Positions 1 through 5,603 of a stretch of DNA of 6,355 nucleotides are shown one piece after another. A program made the translations under genes and the position numbers. The stretch lies in assembly GCA_023457475.1 (NCBI GenBank), contig JAEWLO010000401.1:1-6355 (forward strand). The letters are read 5' to 3'. This DNA is from Pseudomonadota bacterium (GTDB lineage: Bacteria; Pseudomonadota; Gammaproteobacteria; Xanthomonadales; Xanthomonadaceae). Positions within the stretch are counted from its first letter, which is position 1, and each line of letters begins with the position of its first letter. The notes beneath the pieces were generated by a model. The model was not told the DNA's origin. It was given only the letters and a program-made list of their open reading frames with translations, and did not search any database.

Positions 1-890
1 TCCCGGACCAGTTCAAGAATCACATCCTGCCGGACAAGGTGCACATCCTGAACGTGTCGTTCCTGGTGCCTCGCATGCGCCGTGAATTCGGCGGTTGCGC
101 GGGCAACATCGCCTACAACCTGCACCTGCTGGGCGGCGAGCCGATCCCGATGGGCACCGTGGGCTCGGACTTCGGCCCGTACCGTGAGTACTTCCAGGGG
201 CTGGGCATCGATCTGAGCCGGGTCAAGGTGATCGAGGAGCTGTTCACACCCCAGGCCTTCATCACCACCGACCACGACAACAACCAGATCACCGCCTTCC
301 ATCCAGGCGCGATGATGCGCTCGTACGAGAATCACGTGAAGGACGTGCCGGGCGTGCCCCTGGGCCTGGTCGGCCCGGACGGCCGCGAGGGCATGATCCA
401 GAATTCGCAGGAATTCTTCGACGCCGGCGTGCCGTTCATCTTCGACCCGGGCCAGGCGATGCCGCTGTTCAACGGGCCTGAACTGCGCACGTTCATCGAG
501 CAGGCCGACTACGTGGTGGTCAACGACTACGAGTCCAACCTGCTGCAGGAGCGTACCGGTTGGGACGAAGCGGCAATCGTGAGCCGGGTCAAGGCCTACA
601 TCACCACCCGCGGTCCCAAGGGAGCGGTCATCCATACCCCGGAAAAGACCTATGACATCCCGCCGGCGCACGAGCGCCGCGTGGTCGACCCGACCGGGTG
701 CGGCGATGCCTTCCGTGCCGGCCTGATCTACGGCATCGAGAAGGGCTACGACTGGCTGACCATCGGCCGCATGGGCAACCTGATGGGCGCGCTGAAGGTG
801 GAACACCCGGGTACGCAGAACCAGCGCTTCACGTTCGACGAATTCAATGAGCAGTTCAAGCAGCAGTTCGGTTACGCGCTTAACGCGTAA
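1..890 (+). CDS. PfkB-family carbohydrate/adenosine kinase, 5' end missing
   Basis: This is a ribokinase/PfkB-fold kinase. It transfers phosphate from ATP to a sugar or nucleoside hydroxyl in the cytoplasm, and relatives in Xanthomonadaceae are annotated as adenosine kinase. The reading frame is open from base 3, so the gene starts before the window. The GTG at 39 is an internal Val codon, because the upstream residues (PDQFKNHILPDK) continue the family sequence. I estimate that only about 15-20 N-terminal residues are missing. Visible motifs are the N-terminal substrate-side glycine motif GGCAGN (90-107), an NDYE motif of the NxxE type (522-533) that helps position Mg and phosphate, and the C-terminal PfkB signature DPTGCGDAFRAG, whose GCGD Asp (705-707) should be the catalytic base. 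The gene ends with TAA and is followed by a terminator. Adenosine as the substrate is inferred from remembered annotations; another sugar or nucleoside is possible. Confidence 0.93.
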   Translation, partial: PDQFKNHILPDKVHILNVSFLVPRMRREFGGCAGNIAYNLHLLGGEPIPMGTVGSDFGPYREYFQGLGIDLSRVKVIEELFTPQAFITTDHDNNQITAFHPGAMMRSYENHVKDVPGVPLGLVGPDGREGMIQNSQEFFDAGVPFIFDPGQAMPLFNGPELRTFIEQADYVVVNDYESNLLQERTGWDEAAIVSRVKAYITTRGPKGAVIHTPEKTYDIPPAHERRVVDPTGCGDAFRAGLIYGIEKGYDWLTIGRMGNLMGALKVEHPGTQNQRFTFDEFNEQFKQQFGYALNA

Positions 891-922
891 CCAATCTGCT
901 GCCCGCGCATTCCACCTATCCC

Positions 923-968
923 CGCGCCTATCGGCGCGCCCCCTTAACAAAGGGGGCTTCTTCTTCGA
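923..968 (+). terminator. Rho-independent terminator after the PfkB kinase
   Basis: A perfect 8-bp stem (GCCCCCTT at 938-945 pairing with AAGGGGGC at 950-957, loop AACA) is followed by the T-rich TTCTTCTTC tract. Immediately upstream is a second 6-bp hairpin (CGCGCC 923-928 with GGCGCG 933-938, loop TATC) that shares base 938, so the two hairpins are mutually exclusive at the boundary. The placement about 50 bases after the kinase stop and the T-rich side on the + strand indicate termination of the kinase transcript. Confidence 0.85.
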
Positions 969-982
969 ATGGGTTCATGGCG

Positions 983-1043
983 TCTTGTATCGACCGTTGG
1001 TCGAGACACGGTGCCGGTAGGTATCCCACCGTTGGTGGATACG
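983..1043. repeat. SMAG-like (GTAG) repeat pair between convergent genes
   Basis: Two adjacent imperfect hairpins share the core ACCGTTGGT (993-1001 and 1028-1036, 35 bases apart). The first pairs 987-995 with 999-1007 with one mismatch. The second is headed by GTAG at 1017-1020 and pairs GTATCCCACC (1021-1030) with GGTGGATAC (1034-1042) with one bulged base. A GTAG head followed by a short palindrome is the pattern of the SMAG elements of Stenotrophomonas, which often occur as dimers between genes. The first unit lacks a GTAG head and looks degenerate. Lying between the ends of convergent genes, the pair could protect mRNA 3' ends; that role is inferred. Confidence 0.7.
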
Positions 1044-1060
1044 TTGCGTCCGGATTCGGG

Positions 1061-1792
1061 TCAATTCCACCAATTGGGCATTTTGCCGGCGTCCACGCCG
1101 CCGGTTTCGAACACCGCCGTGCGGGTGCCGCCGGCCTTGACCGGGAACTCGATCGTGATCGCCTTGCCCTTGCGGGCGAGCTTCCACAGCGCCTTCTGGT
1201 CGGTGATGAACATCGCGATGGCCTCGTCGGTCTTGGGTCGCCAGGCGGCCATGTTCACCGGCTTGCCATCGTCCACGGTGACCTTGACCGTGCACTGCGG
1301 GCAGCGGAAATCTCCCGCCTGCAGCACCAGGTAGGCGTGGCGCTTCCATTCGGGGTGGTCGCGGAACACCAGCTGCACCGGCTTGGGGCCGCTGCCGTCC
1401 ACGTCGACACGCTCCCTGCTGTAGATCGACGCCGAGATCTGGCTGCCCTTGGACCCGACGGGCACCGTGTTGTACTGCCACAGCCCCTGCATGCGGCGCA
1501 GTTCGCGCGCGGTCTCGGCCTTGGCCTTGACCTCGGCATAGCCCGGCTCGATGCGGGCGGCCACGTCGGTGTCCTTGTACTGGTCCAGCAGCGAACCACC
1601 ATGGATGCGCGCGCGCTCCCAGTCCTGGGCGGCCACGGCCATGTCGTACTGCTTGGCCACACCCTCGGCCTTCTCTTCCTTCTGCGCTTTGGCCGCGGCC
1701 GCAGCGGCTTCCTGGGCCTGACGCTCCTTTTCCGGATCGGTACAGGCGGACAGCGCCAGGGTGCAGGCGGCGAGCAGGAGCAGTCGTTTCAT
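1061..1792 (-). CDS. Predicted lipoprotein of unknown function with a CPQC motif
   Basis: This 243-residue protein has a short lysine/arginine start, a hydrophobic stretch and a lipobox LSAC with the lipidated Cys at residue 17. The residue after it is Thr, not Asp, which by the E. coli rule suggests outer-membrane sorting. Residues 20-50 are Ala/Glu/Lys/Gln-rich and probably form an extended or coiled-coil linker. Residues about 45-102 look helical. From about 103 onward the pattern is beta-rich, with C164-P-Q-C167 that could form a disulfide or bind a metal, and an aromatic C-terminus (NWWN). The C-terminal part (GLWQYNTV near 103, FPVKAGGTRTAVFETGG near 216) resembles, weakly, the beta-sandwich layout of IalB-type periplasmic proteins. 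I do not recognise a named family. The start is supported by the signal peptide and a weak GGAA seven bases upstream. It lies downstream of the aminopeptidase gene but is separated from it by a terminator. Confidence 0.85.
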   Translation of the reverse strand: MKRLLLLAACTLALSACTDPEKERQAQEAAAAAAKAQKEEKAEGVAKQYDMAVAAQDWERARIHGGSLLDQYKDTDVAARIEPGYAEVKAKAETARELRRMQGLWQYNTVPVGSKGSQISASIYSRERVDVDGSGPKPVQLVFRDHPEWKRHAYLVLQAGDFRCPQCTVKVTVDDGKPVNMAAWRPKTDEAIAMFITDQKALWKLARKGKAITIEFPVKAGGTRTAVFETGGVDAGKMPNWWN

Positions 1793-1821
1793 GGGCGGTT
1801 CCGGTTCAAAGGCGTTCCCGG

Positions 1822-1827
1822 AGTTTA
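1822..1827 (-). promoter_or_regulatory. Candidate -10 box (TAAACT) for the lipoprotein gene
   Basis: TAAACT on the minus strand lies exactly 29 bases before the lipoprotein ATG and after the aminopeptidase terminator, so a promoter is needed in this gap. I find no good -35 hexamer at 16-18 bases. The same box at the same distance precedes the aminopeptidase gene, which is the main support. Confidence 0.35.
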
Positions 1828-1844
1828 GCCGTTTGCCGCAGACG

Positions 1845-1871
1845 CAAAAACGGCGGGGTCTCCCCCGCCGT
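1845..1871 (-). terminator. Rho-independent terminator after the M1 aminopeptidase
   Basis: Read on the minus strand, ACGGCGGGG (1871-1863) pairs perfectly with CCCCGCCGT (1858-1850) around a GAGA tetraloop, and the T of the 3' arm continues directly into a five-T run followed by GCG. The hairpin starts 26 bases after the aminopeptidase stop, so that gene should be transcribed separately from the lipoprotein gene downstream. Confidence 0.88.
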
Positions 1872-1897
1872 CTTCGCTTACTGCCGTGCCGCCACGG

Positions 1898-3829
1898 TTA
1901 CGGGGTCGGGCTGCCGGCCTTGTCCAGCATGTCCTGCACCGACGCGGTGGTGATCGGGTGGTAACCCGGCTTGGCCTTTTCGAAGGCCGCCTTGGCGAAT
2001 GCCAGGCCCTCGGGGGTCTTCACCAGTTCGGCGTAGATCGGCAGGATCAGCTTGCGACGGCCCACGCGCTCGATGAACGCACCGGCGGCTTCGTTGGCGT
2101 CGACATACCCGCTGCGGATCGCCAGCGGGTACCAGCGCATCGCGATCTCACCATTGGCGGTGCCGGTGAAGTGGAACGCCCGGTCCAGCTGGGCCAGCTT
2201 CTCCACCGGCAGGGTCTTGCCGAGGCCGTCGATGAAGTGCACCCATTCCTGGGTACCCCACTCGCTGGTGACCTGCGACTTGGGCAGGTCGCCGGTGCCT
2301 TCCCAGCTGATGCGGGCGGTGTCGACGATGGTGAAGCTGCGCGAACGGGCCTTCGGTGCGAACGACGGAATGCCCGGCTCTTCCAGCCACGCCTTCAGCT
2401 CGGCCTCGGTGACCGCGCCGGGCTTCTTCGGCAACAGATTCTTCTTCAGGTACTCGACGAACTGGTCGGTGCTGGCGCTCTGGAAGGCATGGTCGTCGAA
2501 CCAGCCCCGCAGGAACGGATCGAACACTTCACGGCCGAAACGCTGTTCCAGGAACTGCAGGAACCACGAACCCTTGACGTAGGCGACGTTGCTCAGCGCC
2601 TCGTCCGGATCGCGCTCGGTCAGCGGGGGCAGCGCCAGCGCCTGGTCGGCGGGGCTCATGTCCTTGACCTCGGCCAACAGGTCGTTCTGGTCGATCTCGC
2701 GTTCCATCTCGGCCATTTCCTGACCGTACAGCGCCTCGGTGATGCGACCCTGCACGTAGGTGGTGAAGCCTTCGTTGAGCCAGATGTCCTTCCAGCTGGC
2801 GTTGGTCACCAGGTTGCCCGACCAGCTGTGCGCCAGTTCATGGGCCACCAGCGACACCAGCGACTTGTCGCCGACGATCACGGTCGGCGTGGCGAAGGTC
2901 AGGCGCGGGTTTTCCATGCCACCGAACGGGAACGACGGCGGAAGCACCAGCATGTCGTAGCGGCCCCAGCGGTACTCGCCGTAGAGCTTCTCGGCGGCAC
3001 CGATCATCTTCTCGGTGTCCTCGAACTCCTTGGCGGCCTTGCCGACCATGGTCGGCTCGGCCCAGACGCCCGAACGGCCGGAAATCGGCTCGAACACGAG
3101 GTCGCCTGCGGCGATGGCCAGCAGGTAGGACGGAATCGGTTGCGGCATCTTGAAGGTGTAGTCACCGTCACGCGCAGCCTTGGGGTCGTTGTCGGCGCTC
3201 ATCAGCACCATCACGTCCGGGCGCGAGGCCACATGGGCGCTGTAGGTGAAGCGCACACTCGGGGTGTCCTGCAGCGGCACCCACGAGCGGGCATGGATCG
3301 CCTGCGACTGGCTGAACATGAAGGGCAGCTGCTTGCCTTCGGTCATCGACGGCTCCAGCCACTGCAGACCAGACGCGGTCGGTGCGGTGTGGTACGTGAC
3401 CACGACCTTGCCGGGCTGGTCCGGGGCTTCGATGGTGAGCTTGCTGCCGAACACCTTGTCGGCGGCGGCCAGCGCGAACTGCAGCGGCGTGGCCTTGCCG
3501 TCGGCACCGACGGCCTCGACCTTTTCGATGGTCAGCTCGCGGGTATCCAGGACCAGCTGCTGCGCGGCCTTGTCCTTCCAGTCCAGCGTGTAGGTCGCCG
3601 TGCCGCCGATCTGCTTCGCATCGAAGTCCAGCTTCAGATCCAGCGCCAGATCCTTGATGACGACCTTGTCCGGCTCGGCGTACGAGCTTTCGTCGTGGGT
3701 GCGGGAGTGGGGCTTCACTGGGGCGGCGGGGGTCTGGGCGGTGGGTTCGGCGGTCGGGGTGGCGGGCTCTTTGGAGCAGCCAGCAGCAAGGGCGACAGCC
3801 AGGGGAATCAACAGGAACGGGGATCGCAT
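1898..3829 (-). CDS. M1-family zinc aminopeptidase, leukotriene-A4-hydrolase-like lipoprotein
   Basis: This 643-residue metallopeptidase should remove N-terminal residues from peptides outside the cytoplasm. An N-terminal signal peptide ends in AAGC with the lipidated Cys at residue 18, followed by a Pro/Thr/Ala-rich linker to about residue 45 and then the M1 N-terminal beta domain. The exopeptidase motif GGMEN is at 303-307 and the zinc site HELAH is at 330-334 (ligands H330 and H334, catalytic E331), with the third ligand E353 in LNEG. Y417 (AYVKG) aligns with catalytic Tyr383 of leukotriene A4 hydrolase. R591 and K593 in GRRKL align with the substrate-carboxylate residues Arg563 and Lys565 of that enzyme, and the HPIT stretch near the C-terminus matches its helical C-terminal domain. 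Length fits the family (about 610) plus the signal and linker. Tyr378 of the human enzyme aligns with L412. Peptidase activity is well supported; epoxide hydrolysis is unproven. The start was chosen for the signal peptide, and no clear Shine-Dalgarno is visible. Confidence 0.95.
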   Translation of the reverse strand: MRSPFLLIPLAVALAAGCSKEPATPTAEPTAQTPAAPVKPHSRTHDESSYAEPDKVVIKDLALDLKLDFDAKQIGGTATYTLDWKDKAAQQLVLDTRELTIEKVEAVGADGKATPLQFALAAADKVFGSKLTIEAPDQPGKVVVTYHTAPTASGLQWLEPSMTEGKQLPFMFSQSQAIHARSWVPLQDTPSVRFTYSAHVASRPDVMVLMSADNDPKAARDGDYTFKMPQPIPSYLLAIAAGDLVFEPISGRSGVWAEPTMVGKAAKEFEDTEKMIGAAEKLYGEYRWGRYDMLVLPPSFPFGGMENPRLTFATPTVIVGDKSLVSLVAHELAHSWSGNLVTNASWKDIWLNEGFTTYVQGRITEALYGQEMAEMEREIDQNDLLAEVKDMSPADQALALPPLTERDPDEALSNVAYVKGSWFLQFLEQRFGREVFDPFLRGWFDDHAFQSASTDQFVEYLKKNLLPKKPGAVTEAELKAWLEEPGIPSFAPKARSRSFTIVDTARISWEGTGDLPKSQVTSEWGTQEWVHFIDGLGKTLPVEKLAQLDRAFHFTGTANGEIAMRWYPLAIRSGYVDANEAAGAFIERVGRRKLILPIYAELVKTPEGLAFAKAAFEKAKPGYHPITTASVQDMLDKAGSPTP

Positions 3830-3858
3830 GAATCGGAACCGGTCAGGGTGAAACCGCC

Positions 3859-3864
3859 AGTTTA
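3859..3864 (-). promoter_or_regulatory. Candidate -10 box (TAAACT) for the aminopeptidase gene
   Basis: TAAACT on the minus strand lies 29 bases before the aminopeptidase ATG, in the short gap after the ubiE hairpin. A small inverted repeat GCCTG-TCG-CAGGC (3866-3878) lies just upstream of it, overlapping the spacer region. I see no convincing -35 sequence. The identical box and spacing at the other lipoprotein gene raises its credibility. Confidence 0.35.
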
Positions 3865-3889
3865 CGCCTGTCGCAGGCTGAATACGGAA

Positions 3890-3912
3890 AGCGGGGCAGA
3901 GCCCCGCTCTAC
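3890..3912 (-). repeat. SMAG (GTAG) hairpin directly after ubiE, probable terminator
   Basis: On the minus strand the element reads GTAG (3912-3909) followed by a perfect 8-bp stem (AGCGGGGC with GCCCCGCT, three-base loop TCT) and then TTTCC. The GTAG head begins one base after the ubiE stop codon. The strong stem followed by a short T run could terminate ubiE transcription or stabilise its 3' end. The GTAG-plus-palindrome form matches the Stenotrophomonas SMAG repeats. Confidence 0.8.
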
Positions 3913-3913
3913 A

Positions 3914-4675
3914 TCAGACCTTGTAGCCGGAATGGATCGACACGATCCCACCGGTCAGGTTCTTGTAATGGCAGCGGGCGAAACCGGCCTCGCCCATCAT
4001 CGTCTTGAGCGCTTCCTGCGGCGGGTGCTTTCGAATGCTCTCGGCCAGGTACTGGTAGCTGTCGGCGTCGCGGGCGAACAGCTGGCCCAGCTTCGGCAGG
4101 ATCTTGAACGAATGGAAGTCATAGATCGGCTTGAACCAGTCTGCGGTGACCTCGGAGAATTCCAGCACCCGGGCCTGGCCCCCCACCTTGAGCACGCGGT
4201 ACATCTCGCGCAGGCCGGCATCCTTGTCGGTGACGATGCGCAGGCCGAACGCGATGGTCACCAGGTCGAAGCTGGCATCGGGGAACGGCAGCGCCTCGGC
4301 ATTGCACTGCACGTACTGCAGGCCGGACACCAGCCCGCGGTTGGTCAGGCGGTCACGGCCCACCGAGAGCATGCCGGCGTTGATGTCGCCCAGGATGACC
4401 TCGCCTTCGTTGCCCACCCGCTCCTTGATCAGCGCGGCGATATCGCCCGTGCCGCCGGCCAGATCGAGCACCCGGTCACCCGGCTTCACGTGCGCGGTGG
4501 CGACGTAGTAGCGCTTCCACACCCGGTGGATGCCCATGCTCATCAGGTCGTTCATCAGGTCGTAGTTGCGTGCGACCGAGGTGAACACTTCGCCCACCAG
4601 CTTCTGCTTGTCCTTGGCGGCGACATCGCGGAAGCCGAAATGGGTGGTGCCAGTCTTGTAGGGGGATTCGCTCAT
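3914..4675 (-). CDS. ubiE: UbiE, demethylmenaquinone/2-methoxy-6-polyprenyl-benzoquinol C-methyltransferase
   Basis: UbiE is the cytoplasmic, SAM-dependent C-methyltransferase of ubiquinone (and, where present, menaquinone) biosynthesis. The protein is 253 residues, against 251 in E. coli. Residues 38-53 (YDLMNDLMSMGIHRVW) match the UbiE signature, DLAGGTGD (71-78) is SAM motif I, NAEALPF (125-131) is the post-II region, and RVLKVGG (160-166) is the second UbiE signature. The C-terminus (TGGIVSIHSGYKV) is typical. I chose the ATG at 4675: the frame stays open to an upstream ATG at 4807, but those 44 residues are Pro/Arg-rich, unlike any UbiE, and would overlap the divergent deaminase gene. 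An extended -10 box six bases before this ATG suggests a leaderless mRNA. Odd point: the nearly invariant FGLRN motif reads FGLRI here (Ile147). Everything else in the active-site region looks intact. Confidence 0.97.
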   Translation of the reverse strand: MSESPYKTGTTHFGFRDVAAKDKQKLVGEVFTSVARNYDLMNDLMSMGIHRVWKRYYVATAHVKPGDRVLDLAGGTGDIAALIKERVGNEGEVILGDINAGMLSVGRDRLTNRGLVSGLQYVQCNAEALPFPDASFDLVTIAFGLRIVTDKDAGLREMYRVLKVGGQARVLEFSEVTADWFKPIYDFHSFKILPKLGQLFARDADSYQYLAESIRKHPPQEALKTMMGEAGFARCHYKNLTGGIVSIHSGYKV

Positions 4676-4681
4676 GGCCCG

Positions 4682-4690
4682 ATTATCGCA
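4682..4690 (-). promoter_or_regulatory. ubiE: Candidate extended -10 promoter of ubiE (leaderless)
   Basis: On the minus strand TGC-GATAAT forms an extended -10 element (TGn followed by five of six TATAAT bases). Only six bases (CGGGCC) separate it from the ubiE ATG. Transcription from this box would begin at or within a base or two of the start codon, and no Shine-Dalgarno sequence is present. The -35 position (TGCCGC at 17 bases) is poor, as is common for extended -10 promoters. Confidence 0.5.
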
Positions 4691-4796
4691 CCGCCGGGCG
4701 CTGTGCGGCACCCGCACCGCGCCGATTCCGTCTCCGGGCGGGCACTGGGCCGGTCCGGGGGCCCTATCATGGCGTCCTGTCTCGACTGGAAGCGCC

Positions 4797-5249
4797 ATGA
4801 TCACCACCCCCGACTACGCCGCCCTGCTGGAAACCGCCATCGCCGAAGCCCGCCAGGGCCTGGCCGAGGGCGGCATTCCGATCGGCGCGGCCCTGTACCA
4901 CAACGATGGCCGCCTGCTCGGCTGCGGCCACAACCGTCGCGTGCAGGAAGGCGACCCGTCGGTGCACGGCGAAACCGATGCCTTCCGCAAGGCCGGCCGC
5001 CAGCGCCGGTACCGCGACACCATCATGGTCACCACCCTGGCTCCCTGCTGGTACTGCAGCGGGCTCGTACGCCAGTTCAACATCGGCACCGTGGTCGTGG
5101 GCGAATCCGTCACCTTCCAGGGCGGCATCGACTGGCTGCGTGAGAACGGTGTGCAGGTCATCGACCTGCAGAACCAGGAATGCATCGACCTGCTGGGCGG
5201 ATTCATCTCGGCCCATCCGGAAATCTGGAACGAAGATATCGGCGAGTAA
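4797..5249 (+). CDS. Fcy1-type cytosine deaminase (CDA-fold zinc deaminase)
   Basis: This 150-residue zinc hydrolase of the cytidine/deoxycytidylate deaminase superfamily probably converts cytosine to uracil plus ammonia in the cytoplasm as pyrimidine salvage. The zinc site is H57-G-E59 and P83-C84-x-x-C87, with E59 as proton shuttle. Similarity to yeast Fcy1 (158 residues) runs end to end: GGIPIG near 25-30, GHN at 44-46 (Asn51 in yeast), F107 for yeast Phe114, and the C-terminus W144-x-E-D-I-G-E with D147 for yeast Asp155, the residue contacting the base. These C-terminal residues argue for cytosine rather than the tRNA-adenosine (TadA) or guanine branches, which lack this tail. The ATG at 4797 has GGAAG four bases upstream. 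A weak TATCAT at 4765-4770 is the only -10 candidate. The gene diverges from ubiE. Automated pipelines would often call it simply a nucleoside deaminase; activity on other bases cannot be excluded. Confidence 0.88.
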   Translation: MITTPDYAALLETAIAEARQGLAEGGIPIGAALYHNDGRLLGCGHNRRVQEGDPSVHGETDAFRKAGRQRRYRDTIMVTTLAPCWYCSGLVRQFNIGTVVVGESVTFQGGIDWLRENGVQVIDLQNQECIDLLGGFISAHPEIWNEDIGE

Positions 5250-5260
5250 CCCGCTACGCT

Positions 5261-5287
5261 CCGCGCGTCTTCGCCGAGGACGCGCGG
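5261..5287. other. Strong stem-loop after the cytosine deaminase
   Basis: CCGCGCGTC (5261-5269) pairs perfectly with GACGCGCGG (5279-5287). Inside the loop, TCG (5271-5273) could extend the pairing with CGA (5275-5277) next to a U-G wobble, giving nearly 12 pairs. It starts 11 bases after the deaminase stop, but no T run follows on either strand, so it is not a standard intrinsic terminator. It may stabilise the 3' end of the transcript or be a degenerate repeat. Confidence 0.5.
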
Positions 5288-5603
5288 ATCGCGACACTCG
5301 GTCGCACCCCACCTCGGCGCGCAGTCATGAACGCTTCAGACGCCACGCAGCGTCGCAACATGCTGCCCCTGCTGGTATTTCGCGTGTTCAGCGCGCGACG
5401 CCGCAGCGCCGTGCGTACTGCAGCAGGACACACCGCTAACAAACGCGCATGCGTTCCGCCCTACGGTAGGGATCGTGCGGCTGCGCGTGCAGAAGACGTC
5501 AACGCGATGTCGCCACGCGCACTGCACATCGTCATTACGTCGCATGCACCCGCGCTTACGCATGCTGCGCGTGTCCCTCCTCCCCCTTCAAAACGACGCA
5601 ACC
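5288..5603. other. Intergenic stretch without a convincing gene
   Basis: Open frames cross this stretch on both strands, but they are Arg/Ala/Pro/His-rich, show weaker GC preference at third codon positions than the neighbours, and have no family resemblance I recognise. Landmarks are a near-perfect palindrome CCCTAC-G-GTAGGG (5459-5471) carrying GTAG/CTAC, and three GCATGC sites (5447, 5542, 5560). I see no clear promoter or Shine-Dalgarno for the gene that starts at 5604. It may be a long leader, a small-RNA locus or a decayed gene; none of these is shown by the sequence. Confidence 0.4.

Noticed and set aside
39..41. GTG at 39 as the start of the PfkB kinase
   Set aside because: The frame stays open to the window edge and the upstream residues continue the family sequence, so the gene is simply cut by the window.
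975..995. A 21-base stretch resembling 4768-4788 (18 of 21 bases the same)
   Set aside because: Chance matches of this size are not very rare in a GC-rich window of this length, and the two sites have different contexts (3' end of the kinase region versus the deaminase leader).
977..1828. A 283-codon + strand open frame opposite the lipoprotein gene
   Set aside because: The minus-strand product has a signal peptide and lipobox, and the + strand translation has none and runs through the repeat region. It is a shadow frame.
4765..4770. TATCAT as a promoter -10 for the cytosine deaminase
   Set aside because: No TGn extension and no acceptable -35 hexamer at 16-18 bases, so it was mentioned in the gene entry but not called as a feature.
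4676..4807. A 44-residue N-terminal extension of UbiE from the upstream ATG at 4807
   Set aside because: The added residues do not resemble any UbiE N-terminus, would overlap the divergent deaminase start, and are not needed to reach the usual length of about 250.
1886..5143. A 1085-codon open frame on the + strand, antisense to the aminopeptidase and ubiE
   Set aside because: It lies opposite two clearly real genes and runs on out of frame into the deaminase gene. Its translation is His/Arg/Gly/Leu-rich without motifs, as expected from the complement of high-GC codons.
5447..5565. The three GCATGC sites as a CRISPR-like or iteron array
   Set aside because: Spacing is irregular (95 and 18 bases), the shared unit is only six to eight bases, and no associated replication or Cas gene is present.
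5475..5603. A GTG-initiated longer form of the 111-residue protein
   Set aside because: The extra 43 residues are Arg/His/Ser-rich with shadow-like composition, and the helical protein body begins after the ATG at 5604.
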